A stretch of DNA of 58,980 bases from Aneurinibacillus tyrosinisolvens (lineage in GTDB: Bacteria; Bacillota; Bacilli; Aneurinibacillales; Aneurinibacillaceae): contig NZ_BBWZ01000030.1 of the NCBI RefSeq assembly GCF_001015055.1, forward strand, positions 1-58,980, read 5' to 3'. Below the pieces are notes generated by a model, which did not search any database, was not told the origin of the DNA, and saw only the letters and a program-made list of their open reading frames with translations. Position numbers and translations under genes: made by a program. Below, piece by piece: positions 1 to 7,964 of this stretch (position 1 is the stretch's first letter; every line of letters begins with the position of its first letter).

Positions 1-1
1 G

Positions 2-38
2 AAAGGGCCTCTATCCGGCATGGGTAGGGGCCTTTTTG
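2..38 (+). terminator. rho-independent terminator
   Basis: The arms AAAGGGCC and GGGGCC, extended by a partly G-U paired CTCTATCC/GGGTAG section, are followed by TTTTTG. It would end a plus-strand transcript that begins left of the window. Confidence 0.7.
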
Positions 39-45
39 TGTCGAT

Positions 46-93
46 AAAAAAAAGAACCGTAAGGTTCGTTAAACAAAAAAAGACCGCAAGGTC
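46..93 (-). terminator. two tandem mini-terminators, minus strand
   Basis: Two short hairpins lie side by side: GAACC-GTAA-GGTTC at 54-67 and GACC-GCAA-GGTC at 82-93. Each is preceded on the plus strand by a run of seven or eight A, so on the minus strand each is a stem followed by a T-run. They would end transcription coming from the minus-strand gene at 310-1398 or from the structured segment at 104-299. Confidence 0.55.
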
Positions 94-103
94 AACAGTG
101 TTA

Positions 104-299
104 GAAAAAAGGGAGGCCAGTCCACACAGGCCGGCCTTCCTGACCCAGCGGAACCTGCCGGAGAGCAGAACAAGCCCGCAATTGTCTCCATCCTCGAGCT
201 ACCCAGATGTTTTGCGGGCTCTGCTCGCAGGGAGGTGGAGCGGACAGTTTTTGCTTCCTCGCGGAAGGGAAAGGCGAGTGGAATGAACTCCCTTTTTTC
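104..299. other. structured segment bounded by a 12-bp inverted repeat
   Basis: The segment starts with GAAAAAAGGGAG (104-115) and ends with the exact reverse complement CTCCCTTTTTTC (288-299). Inside are long complementary arms: GAGCAG..AAGCCCGCAA (about 161-182) pairs with TTGCGGGCT..CTGCTC (about 211-226). A GGAGGCC/GGCCTTCC hairpin beside the left end gives a minus-strand terminator with a T-run. No convincing protein frame fills it. It may be a structured RNA closed by its own ends, or a short MITE-like repeat. I do not recognise the family. Confidence 0.5.
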
Positions 300-309
300 G
301 CACCTTTTT

Positions 310-1398
310 TCAATGCAGGGACTCATAAAAAGTCTTTTCGTATGCTTTCATCGAAAAAGGATAGTGGGATTCGAAACTTGCATTCACTCCACTTCTGGAC
401 ACATCATCTAAGAAATTGGCGAATTTCTTTTCCCCTTCTTTCTTTATAAGATTTTCCACCGCCATATAATCTACCCACTCCACATTATAAGAAGCGGTTA
501 CGATGTCATTTTCATCCGCTGAAAGGGGAAGCAGTGCGTTGCTATGCGCGATTTCCTCGATTTGTTTGTTCATTGACTTAATAACATCATCCGTCGTTTG
601 AGGATCCAGCTTTTTCATTGCCAGCATTCCGTTATGCATGGCAATTCCCTCATTCAGCCATGTGGGAAGTTTATAAGCGATATTTTTTTCATTCAGCGCC
701 GTATGGCTTAATTCATGTGTAAGGGTATTAATCAGATTTTCCCTTGTGTGAGAAGCGTAGAGGGGAATCCATATCTGATTTCCAGCCGCCATTCCACCGG
801 TGTGTTCAATATAATTCTGGATGGATTCCGCAGGGATTCCTGCCTTGATAAGGGCATTTCCGTAACTTTGTTTTGATGAAAACAAAGTAATGGATACATC
901 CTTCTGCGGTTTTCCCCCAACACCTGTTTTAAGAAGCGGCAGGGATACGTCAGTAAGCGCTGAAGCTACCCTGTCAACTGTCCTCTGTGTTACATTTTTG
1001 TCCCCTGGTTTAATAAACACATTCTCCACTTTCTTTTTTCCAACGGCATACTCTCCGTTGCCTACATCTTCAGGCAGGTGCTTAATAAGCAAGTTTGATA
1101 AAATAGCATCGCTATTTCCTCTTTTTACATCCTCTAACAGCCCACCCAGTTGATCCACATTGTCCATTACCTTTTCATGAAGCAGCTGGGTGGCCTTGCT
1201 TTTTGGGTCCATTAAATCGGAAAGAAAGAGCAACCCTGCTTTTATTTCATTTCTTATATTTGAAATCATGGTGCTATTCTCTATGGACGGCCACAAGTCG
1301 GAAAGGGGTATCGTATTTCCTACAGCAGCGGACGCTGCGGGGAAGCCTTTTAAAAGCAAAAGAACAAGAATAACGGCAAACAGCCAGCGTATTTTCAT
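310..1398 (-). CDS. secreted peptidase MA-like metalloprotease
   Basis: This 362-residue protein has an N-terminal signal peptide: KIR, then a hydrophobic stretch ending near ASA at about residue 25. In the second half it carries the zinc-metallopeptidase motif HELSH (HExxH), followed by WLNEGIA, which supplies the third-ligand Glu typical of peptidase-MA-like gluzincins. It should cleave proteins outside the membrane; the substrate is unknown. The start is preceded by GGAGGAAACTA. It lies convergent to the recombinase gene side of an integrated element and could be element cargo, but the far border of the element is not visible. Confidence 0.75.
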   Translation of the reverse strand: MKIRWLFAVILVLLLLKGFPAASAAVGNTIPLSDLWPSIENSTMISNIRNEIKAGLLFLSDLMDPKSKATQLLHEKVMDNVDQLGGLLEDVKRGNSDAILSNLLIKHLPEDVGNGEYAVGKKKVENVFIKPGDKNVTQRTVDRVASALTDVSLPLLKTGVGGKPQKDVSITLFSSKQSYGNALIKAGIPAESIQNYIEHTGGMAAGNQIWIPLYASHTRENLINTLTHELSHTALNEKNIAYKLPTWLNEGIAMHNGMLAMKKLDPQTTDDVIKSMNKQIEEIAHSNALLPLSADENDIVTASYNVEWVDYMAVENLIKKEGEKKFANFLDDVSRSGVNASFESHYPFSMKAYEKTFYESLH

Positions 1399-1620
1399 TA
1401 GTTTCCTCCATTAAAACCGTAATTGCCAGATAAAAAACGATACATATAAAAAAGTTATCTCCCTCTACTTTTAGGTTAAAACATGTTTTCTCAATAGAAT
1501 ACAAGAAAAATATGGATAATGCCAGTTTGCGAACATACAGAAAATAAATACAAGCTGTAAAAACGAGTACAAGATATTTTGACAGGCGAAGCGAAATAGG
1601 GTTACTAATAGGTGATGCAC

Positions 1621-1752
1621 ATGATTTATATTGCAGACATTGAATATGGAACAGAACCGATTTCAAACTACTTCATCGAACAAATTGTTCTTTTTTACAA
1701 AGAAAAGTATGGAGAGGATGTGGAAGTTGAAATTTTTGAGCCGTTGGAATGA
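1621..1752 (+). CDS. 43-residue acidic protein upstream of recombinase
   Basis: This small ORF begins MIYIADIEYG and ends EIFEPLE. It follows an AGGTG ribosome-binding site, with an in-frame alternative ATG two codons upstream. It is acidic and has no recognised domain. It ends 57 bp before the serine recombinase and is co-oriented with it. Small genes beside large serine integrases sometimes encode the recombination directionality factor, so that role is a reasonable guess and nothing more. It is in any case a plausible translated gene of the element. Confidence 0.5.
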   Translation: MIYIADIEYGTEPISNYFIEQIVLFYKEKYGEDVEVEIFEPLE

Positions 1753-1809
1753 TGGCCTTTTTTGACGGGGGCACGAACGAAATGACATCTAGTTAAAAAG
1801 GGTGATGAC

Positions 1810-3351
1810 ATGATACCTGTTGCCATTTACGCCAGGGTTTCCACCGACCAGCAGGGAGAGTCCGTTCACCACCAAATTTCGTTAATGAAGGATTATATGG
1901 GCCGCCATTTCACGCAGGATTACGAAACCGCTGACAGATTGATTTATGTGGATGAGGGATACAGCGGGTATTATACCACGATTCTGGAACGTCCGGCCAT
2001 GAGCCAATTGCTTGAAGATGCAAAAAGCGGAAAATTTAAAGTCGTACTATTTAAAGAGATCACGAGGATGGGGCGTGATGAGGAGGAAAACCTCAAAATT
2101 GTGCGCATTCTTGAAGCGTCGGGTGTCCGCATTAAATCCAATGACGGCTATGATTCTGAAAGGCCGGAGTCGAAGCTGCTGTTTAAGATCAGCAATTTTA
2201 TGGCGGAAGTTGAATCAGAGCGCATCAGCAGCCGCGTTTCAGCGGGATTCCGTGAAAAAGCCCGTTCCGGAAAATGGCCTTCATCGAGAGTCCCCTTTGG
2301 CTACAGGCGCAGTGCTGAAACACACCGCCTTGAGATTGTGGAAGAGCAGGCGGAAGTTGTCCGGATGATTTTCAACTGGTATGTGTACGAACGGATAGGG
2401 ACACTTAGCATCGCCAATCGGCTGAATGACATGGGATACGTAACGGCAAACAAAAACCGCTTCCAACAGGCTGCCATCCGCAAAATCCTGGTCAACGAAG
2501 TATACACAGGAGATATCGTATATGGAATCAGCCGCGCGAAGCTTGAGCGGGTATACGATGCAAACCAGAACCTCGTAAGAAAGAACCGGAAATACGTAGC
2601 GACCGGCAATCCTGTCATCTGCCGTGACGCGCACCCTGCCATTGTTGAGCGCGCTGCTTTTTTGATGGCACAGGAGATTAGAAAAGAGAGGCAGGGAAAA
2701 GTAGGGCGTACCTCAAATCGCGCCAAATATCCACTCTCAGGAATTTTATACTGCGACCGCTGCGGGGCAGGTATGGTTTCGATCCGTTCAACAAAGCCAG
2801 GAAATGAGAGCTACAACTACCGCTACTATAAATGCGGGCAAAACCACAAATTCGGGAAGCGTGCGTGTGTGCATGAGCCTGTGCCGGCACGGGAGCTGGA
2901 AATCGATGTTTTCCAGCTCGTTCTAAACGAGCTAAACAAGGCGGCAAAACAGTCGCTGCTCTCGCGAAAAAAGGCCGGGAGCGGCTCGTTGGGAGCAAGG
3001 CTGCAAGCGTTGGAAGAACAGAGAAAAAAGCTGCAGAAAAAACAGGTCAACATTGCGGCAAGCGGTGATCTGTTTGATGCCGAAGCTTTTCGTGAAATCA
3101 TGGCAGGGCTTAAAGGCAGGATGCAGACGACGGAACAGCAAATCGAAACCGTTCGCAGGCAAATAGAAGAAAATGAGAAAGCCGAGAACAAAGTCCACAC
3201 GGTAAAGGAAGTGCTCGGCGAGCGCCTCGCGATGAACCCGGACGAAATACACAAACTTCGGGCTTTATTCCATAAGCTGATTGAACGAATCGATATTTAT
3301 GATAAGACAACAATTACCCGTGTAAAGTTTAAGTTTGATTTATACAATTAG
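1810..3351 (+). CDS. large serine recombinase (integrase/excisionase of the element)
   Basis: This 513-residue site-specific recombinase has an N-terminal resolvase domain with the catalytic serine in YARVSTDQQ (Ser11) and the active-site arginine region EITRMGRDEE. It then has a recombinase domain (about 160-290), a zinc ribbon (YCDRCGAG ... YYKCGQNH, about 315-350) and a C-terminal coiled coil (about 385-460) as in phage and skin-type integrases. It would cut and rejoin attachment sites via a phosphoserine link. The TAG stop lies immediately beside the broken spore-coat gene cotE and in the same frame as it, so the attachment-site junction sits at the 3' end of this gene. SpoIVCA-type recombinases that excise elements from sporulation genes have this layout. 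Confidence 0.95.
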   Translation: MIPVAIYARVSTDQQGESVHHQISLMKDYMGRHFTQDYETADRLIYVDEGYSGYYTTILERPAMSQLLEDAKSGKFKVVLFKEITRMGRDEEENLKIVRILEASGVRIKSNDGYDSERPESKLLFKISNFMAEVESERISSRVSAGFREKARSGKWPSSRVPFGYRRSAETHRLEIVEEQAEVVRMIFNWYVYERIGTLSIANRLNDMGYVTANKNRFQQAAIRKILVNEVYTGDIVYGISRAKLERVYDANQNLVRKNRKYVATGNPVICRDAHPAIVERAAFLMAQEIRKERQGKVGRTSNRAKYPLSGILYCDRCGAGMVSIRSTKPGNESYNYRYYKCGQNHKFGKRACVHEPVPARELEIDVFQLVLNELNKAAKQSLLSRKKAGSGSLGARLQALEEQRKKLQKKQVNIAASGDLFDAEAFREIMAGLKGRMQTTEQQIETVRRQIEENEKAENKVHTVKEVLGERLAMNPDEIHKLRALFHKLIERIDIYDKTTITRVKFKFDLYN

Positions 3352-3360
3352 CGTAGCCAC
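3349..3360 (+). other. inferred element/cotE junction (attachment site)
   Basis: The recombinase stop TAG (3349-3351) is followed by CGT and then AGCCACAGT (3355-3363), which reads as the S-H-S expected after the conserved VWY segment of CotE. Homology to CotE starts here and the element ends here, so the recombination core should lie within a few bases. The partner site with the N-terminal half of cotE is outside the window, so the core dinucleotide cannot be read. Confidence 0.6.
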
Positions 3361-3684
3361 AGTGAAACAACCGTATTAAAGGAAACCGTTAAGTTCGTTG
3401 AGATTGTCCCGCTTTCTTATTACGATAGCAATTGCCGCGGGGATATGGAGGTAACAGCAAGGGTCACACAGGAGCCGAATTGTGTGGAAGCAAAAATAAC
3501 GGCTTCCGGCTCTGTTGTCGTAACGGTAGAACGCGAGTACTCCGTCGAAGTCGTAGGTGAAACGAAATTATGTGTCCTTGTAACCGATGCCTTGGATGAC
3601 GAAGCGAAAGATGACTCCTATACGGATGACTATGAGGAACTGGATGATTTTGCCGATTTAGATCCTGACACATTCCTTGATTAA
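3352..3684 (+). pseudogene. cotE: cotE, 3' part only (split by element)
   Basis: The open frame before the annotated-looking ATG at 3445 continues upstream to 3352. Its 110 codons match the C-terminal two-thirds of the outer spore-coat morphogenetic protein CotE: KFVEIVPLSYYD, QEPNCVEA and VEREYSVEVVGETK correspond to conserved CotE segments, and an acidic tail ending DPDTFLD follows. Roughly the first 65 residues are missing. The neighbours downstream (amidoligase, mutS, mutL) are the normal cotE context, so this is the resident locus and not a stray copy. It may be restored by excision of the element in the mother cell, or it may be permanently broken; the window cannot decide. Confidence 0.85.
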
Positions 3685-3713
3685 AGGACTAAAAAGGGAA
3701 TCATCTGAAGCGT

Positions 3714-3735
3714 GGGAGGAGCGTCCTCCCTTTTT
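3714..3735 (+). terminator. terminator after cotE
   Basis: A perfect stem GGGAGGA-GCG-TCCTCCC is followed by TTTTTC. It explains why the GTG at 3712 is not the start of the next gene. Confidence 0.85.
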
Positions 3736-3786
3736 CTTTTCATGCGGAATTATTACGTTATTCTTCAAAAGAAAGGAATCGTGGCA

Positions 3787-5241
3787 ATGACAGGTTTCCT
3801 GCTCCATACCGCTCAGCGACAAGTGAATGTATTGGCGGAGCACATTGGATGTGAGGCGGGGGACAGGGTGCTCGATGCTCCGTTTTCCGCTATTATACAA
3901 TGGGGAAACGGGGGGCTTTCTTCCTTTACGCCAGGTACAGTCGTGCTAAATGGCAGCGAAGCGATAGCGAACACCCGGTCGGCGGCTGTGAAAAAACGTC
4001 TCCTTGCCGTAAGCGGAATTCCCGTCGCCCAGAAAAAGTCACCGTCGCAGCAAGGAGTTGTAACACATAAACGCTACTTTGCGGCCGTATTTCAGCAAGA
4101 GGTCGTTGTGCTGTACCGATCAGCCGGAAGGCAAATTTGGCTGCACAACAGGGCAGCGGCTCCGGACGAAACCTTTAAAATAGTCAAAGGGGAAGAGAAG
4201 ACGAAGGAAGTAAAGAAAGTGATGGAGCTGGCGGTTCGCAGCGTATACTGCCTTGGGCTTGATTTTGGCGGTGTGCTCCTTGGGGTGGATTCGCGCGGGA
4301 AAATTCAGGTGATTGATGTTCAGGAAACATTTCCAATAAACGCCGCGATTGCCGAAAAATTTTCCGCCTTGTTCGCACGCTTCATGGACGGCTATTTCAA
4401 CCCTCAGTCCCACGATATTGTACTGGGAGCGGACCCGGAATTTGTGCTGCGCGATGCCCAGGGAAAAGTGCTGATGGCATCTGCCTTTTTTTCTAAAGAC
4501 GGTATCGTCGGGTGTGATCAAATACGGATGAGGGGGGATGCGTCACACAGGCCTATGCCGCTTGCCGAACTGCGGCCCGAGCCCGCATCGGACCCGAGAA
4601 CTCTTTTTCGCAATGTATATCGGGCGATGCTCACAGGGATTAGAAAGGTGAACTCGCGAAACATCCAGTGGGCGGCCGGGGGAATGCCGCTAACGGACTA
4701 CCCTATCGGGGGCCATGTACATTTCAGCAACCTTTCCTTAAACTCCCAGCTGCTTCGTGCGCTTGATAACTATCTGGCTTTGCAAATCTTGATGCTTGAG
4801 AGTCCCCGCTCCCTTCTGCGCAGGCCAAGGTACGGGTATCTGGGTGATTTCCGCACACAATTTCATGGCGGTTTTGAATACCGGACCTTGCCAAGCTGGC
4901 TCATTTCCCCAACCATTACAAGGGGAGTGTTTGCTTTGAGCAGTATCATCGCTTCTTCTTATCGGCAGCTTCGCAGTCTCCCGCTGCTCGATCCGGCCGT
5001 CCAAAAAGCGTTTTACGCCGGAGACAAAAATGTGATTGCAGCGTACCTCCCGGGCTTGTGGGAAGAACTGGAGGGCCTGGAGGAATTTGCGGAACACCAC
5101 GCTTACCTTCTCCCGTTCAAAAGCCTGGTGCTTGAACAGAGAGAGTGGGATGAATTTACGGATATTCGTGAGGTATGGAAGCTTCCCCCGTTTAACGACA
5201 GTGCAGTTAATCAGCGAGTATATAAACAAAATATGATATAA
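3787..5241 (+). CDS. putative amidoligase domain protein (COOH-NH2 ligase type)
   Basis: This protein of about 484 residues lies between cotE and mutS, as in related Bacillales. The C-terminal half carries the features of the phage-type COOH-NH2 ligase/amidoligase family: GADPEFVLRD, DGIVGCDQ, LAELRPEPASDP, GGHVHFS and the arginine-rich segment that ends in FEYRTLPSWL. Such enzymes are predicted to form amide or peptide-like bonds in an ATP-dependent way; the substrate is unknown. An in-frame ATG at 3742 would add 15 residues, but AAAGGA lies 9 nt before 3787 and the region before 3742 is the cotE terminator. Confidence 0.75.
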   Translation: MTGFLLHTAQRQVNVLAEHIGCEAGDRVLDAPFSAIIQWGNGGLSSFTPGTVVLNGSEAIANTRSAAVKKRLLAVSGIPVAQKKSPSQQGVVTHKRYFAAVFQQEVVVLYRSAGRQIWLHNRAAAPDETFKIVKGEEKTKEVKKVMELAVRSVYCLGLDFGGVLLGVDSRGKIQVIDVQETFPINAAIAEKFSALFARFMDGYFNPQSHDIVLGADPEFVLRDAQGKVLMASAFFSKDGIVGCDQIRMRGDASHRPMPLAELRPEPASDPRTLFRNVYRAMLTGIRKVNSRNIQWAAGGMPLTDYPIGGHVHFSNLSLNSQLLRALDNYLALQILMLESPRSLLRRPRYGYLGDFRTQFHGGFEYRTLPSWLISPTITRGVFALSSIIASSYRQLRSLPLLDPAVQKAFYAGDKNVIAAYLPGLWEELEGLEEFAEHHAYLLPFKSLVLEQREWDEFTDIREVWKLPPFNDSAVNQRVYKQNMI

Positions 5242-5276
5242 TAATGAAAGAAATTGCAGACACAGGAGAGAGAAAA

Positions 5277-7937
5277 ATGGCAAACTACACCCCCATGATG
5301 CAGCAGTATTTAAGCGTGAAAGCACAGCACCAGGATGCTTTTTTATTTTTTCGGCTGGGCGACTTTTACGAGCTTTTTTTCGATGACGCGGTACGCGCTG
5401 CGAGAGAACTTGAAATCACATTGACAGGACGGGACGGAGGAGCAAGCGAAAAAATTCCGATGTGCGGTGTGCCGTATCATTCTGTTGATACATACATCTC
5501 GCAGTTAATTGATAAAGGTTACAAGGTTGCTATTTGTGAGCAAGTAGAGGATCCAAAGCAGGCAAAAGGGGTCGTACGCAGGGAAGTAACCCGTGTAATT
5601 ACACCGGGTACTGTGATGGAAGGGAAATTCCTGACGGATAAGGAAAACAACTACCTGCTTTCTGTATATATGGGCAAAAATGCGGCGGCACTGGCCGCCT
5701 GTGATATTTCTACCGGAGAATTTTATGTAACGGAAGTGGCGGGGCTTCAGCCTTTGCTGGATGAGATTATCCAGTACCAGCCTTCCGAAGTCGTTATCGT
5801 CGAAGGCCAGGGCGATACGGTTGTGATGGAGCACCTGCACCCCCACAACATTGTTGTCACGAAGCGGCCGCTACCGGAGGGCAGCGCCGCTGCAGGCGCG
5901 CCGCTTGCGGCATTGCAGCAGTGGTTTAGTGAAGTGAACGGAGAGAAAGAATGTACCGGACAAATGCTCGCAGCAACAGGAGGGCTGCTGTCCTACCTGG
6001 AGGAGACGCAAAAGCGTTCGCTCGGCCATTTGCACCGTGTCCAGTTGTATGAAGCGGCATCGTATATGGTGCTGGATCAGTTTACGCGCCGCAATCTTGA
6101 GCTTGTGGAAACAATTCGTGATAAAACGAAAAAAGGCTCGCTCCTATGGCTGCTTGATCAAACGGTTACCGCGATGGGGGGACGTCAGCTTCGCCGCTGG
6201 CTCGACAAGCCTCTGCTCGCCAAATCAGAAGTCGAGGAGCGCCAGCAGGCCGTCCAAACGATGTTGGACAGCTGGCTCGTACGTGATGAAATACGGACAC
6301 AGCTGAAGGATGTGTACGATCTGGAGCGGCTCGCCGGGCGGGTGGCGTACGGGACAGCGAGTGCCAGAGATCTCATTCAGCTTAAATCATCCCTTGTTGC
6401 CATACCGGCATTAAAACAGGCGCTGTTGACCCTGGCTGATGCATCGCAGGCCATTAAAGAAGTAGCCGGCAGGCTCGACGAATGTTCGGACGTTGTAGAA
6501 ATCATTGAACACAGCATTGTGGATGACCCGCCGCTGGCGATGAAGGAAGGCGGTCTGATTAAGGAAGGGTACCACGAGTATTTGGACAAGCTCCGGACAG
6601 CAAGCCGGGAAGGAAAACAGTGGATTGCCGGGCTTGAGCAGCAGGAGCGCCAGGTGACAGGCATCCGTTCCCTAAAGATCGGGTATAACAAAGTATTCGG
6701 CTACTATATCGAAGTGACGAAAGCGAATCTTCCGGCCCTGCCGGAAGGCCGGTATGAGAGAAAGCAGACGCTTGCCAATGCGGAACGTTTTATTACACCG
6801 GAGTTGAAGGAAAAAGAGGCGCTCATTCTTGAAGCAGAAGAAAAACGGTCAGAACTGGAATACCAGTTGTTTACCGAAGTGCGCGAAGCTGTATCTTCGC
6901 AGGTGCAGCGTCTCCAGGCTCTTGCCCTGCAAGTTGCCACAATCGATGTGCTTCAGTCTCTGGCGGTTGTCGCCCAGGAGCACGGGTATGTGAGGCCTGA
7001 AATTATCTCTTCCGGGCAGCTGGAAATCTCGGATGGAAGGCACCCGGTCGTTGAATCTGTTCTAACGGAAGACCCGTTTGTCCCGAACGATACACAAATG
7101 GGAAGCGATCAGGAAATCCTCCTGATTACAGGACCGAATATGGCGGGAAAAAGCACGTACATGCGGCAGGTAGCCCTCATTGTCATTATGGCACAGATGG
7201 GAAGCTTTGTGCCGGCGGAAGCTGCGAGGATTACCCCGGTTGACCGGATTTTTACCCGCATCGGCGCAGCCGACGATCTTGTCGGTGGGCAGAGCACGTT
7301 TATGGTCGAGATGAAGGAGATCGAGGTCACCCTTAGGAATGCAAACTCCCGCAGCCTTGTTATTATTGATGAACTCGGGCGGGGGACGTCGACATCGGAA
7401 GGGATGTCTATCGCCCAGGCTGTCATTGAGTACCTTCACCATGATATTGGCTGTAAAACGCTCGTTTCCACGCACTATCACGAGCTTTTCCATCTGGAAA
7501 CAACGCTGCCGCGCCTGAAAAATTTCCATATGGCTGTCAACGAATCGGACGATACCGTCATTTTTTTACGCAAACTGGTAAACGGCCCGGCGGACAAGAG
7601 CTATGGGATTTACTGTGCGCAAATTGCCGGTTTGCCGGAGCGGATCATTGACCGGGCGAATGAACTGCTCGATGAATACGATGGACCGGCTGCCAATCCT
7701 GTGAAAGAGGTAAAACAGGAGCGGCCGCGCAAAATAGAAGCGGAAAAGGTTACGGAGCCGCCTGCCCAGCTTGATTTGTTCGGTGAGTTCATCGAGCCGG
7801 CAAAGACAGGGAAATCGGTCGCTACGCTGAGCAAGGCAGAAGAAAAACTCGCGAAAAAACTGCGCGAGGCGGATTTGATCAATATGACGCCTCTGCAGGC
7901 GATGAACTTCTTATTTGAGTTAAAGCAGCACGTATAA
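5277..7937 (+). CDS. mutS: DNA mismatch repair protein MutS
   Basis: This full-length MutS has 886 residues. The mismatch-recognition motif FFRLGDFYELF lies near residue 22, followed by connector, lever and clamp domains. The ABC ATPase has Walker A GPNMAGKST at about residue 619, a Walker B LVIIDELGRGTS and the STHYHEL switch. A QLDLFGEF segment near the C terminus is the usual beta-clamp-binding type motif. It binds mismatches and small insertion-deletion loops and recruits MutL. The ATG at 5277 follows GGAGAG; an in-frame ATG at 5244 lacks family support. It is followed after 27 bp by mutL. Confidence 0.97.
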   Translation: MANYTPMMQQYLSVKAQHQDAFLFFRLGDFYELFFDDAVRAARELEITLTGRDGGASEKIPMCGVPYHSVDTYISQLIDKGYKVAICEQVEDPKQAKGVVRREVTRVITPGTVMEGKFLTDKENNYLLSVYMGKNAAALAACDISTGEFYVTEVAGLQPLLDEIIQYQPSEVVIVEGQGDTVVMEHLHPHNIVVTKRPLPEGSAAAGAPLAALQQWFSEVNGEKECTGQMLAATGGLLSYLEETQKRSLGHLHRVQLYEAASYMVLDQFTRRNLELVETIRDKTKKGSLLWLLDQTVTAMGGRQLRRWLDKPLLAKSEVEERQQAVQTMLDSWLVRDEIRTQLKDVYDLERLAGRVAYGTASARDLIQLKSSLVAIPALKQALLTLADASQAIKEVAGRLDECSDVVEIIEHSIVDDPPLAMKEGGLIKEGYHEYLDKLRTASREGKQWIAGLEQQERQVTGIRSLKIGYNKVFGYYIEVTKANLPALPEGRYERKQTLANAERFITPELKEKEALILEAEEKRSELEYQLFTEVREAVSSQVQRLQALALQVATIDVLQSLAVVAQEHGYVRPEIISSGQLEISDGRHPVVESVLTEDPFVPNDTQMGSDQEILLITGPNMAGKSTYMRQVALIVIMAQMGSFVPAEAARITPVDRIFTRIGAADDLVGGQSTFMVEMKEIEVTLRNANSRSLVIIDELGRGTSTSEGMSIAQAVIEYLHHDIGCKTLVSTHYHELFHLETTLPRLKNFHMAVNESDDTVIFLRKLVNGPADKSYGIYCAQIAGLPERIIDRANELLDEYDGPAANPVKEVKQERPRKIEAEKVTEPPAQLDLFGEFIEPAKTGKSVATLSKAEEKLAKKLREADLINMTPLQAMNFLFELKQHV

Positions 7938-7964
7938 CATAGAAGTGGGAGGATGAGGAGACGC

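Noticed and set aside
104..299. SRP RNA or 6S RNA in the structured segment
   Set aside because: The universal SRP core string is absent, and the fold, though long, lacks a clear central bubble of 6S RNA.
1274..1666. 130-residue minus-strand ORF
   Set aside because: It overlaps the start of the peptidase gene in another frame and the small ORF at 1621; the composition is not protein-like and it has no ribosome-binding site.
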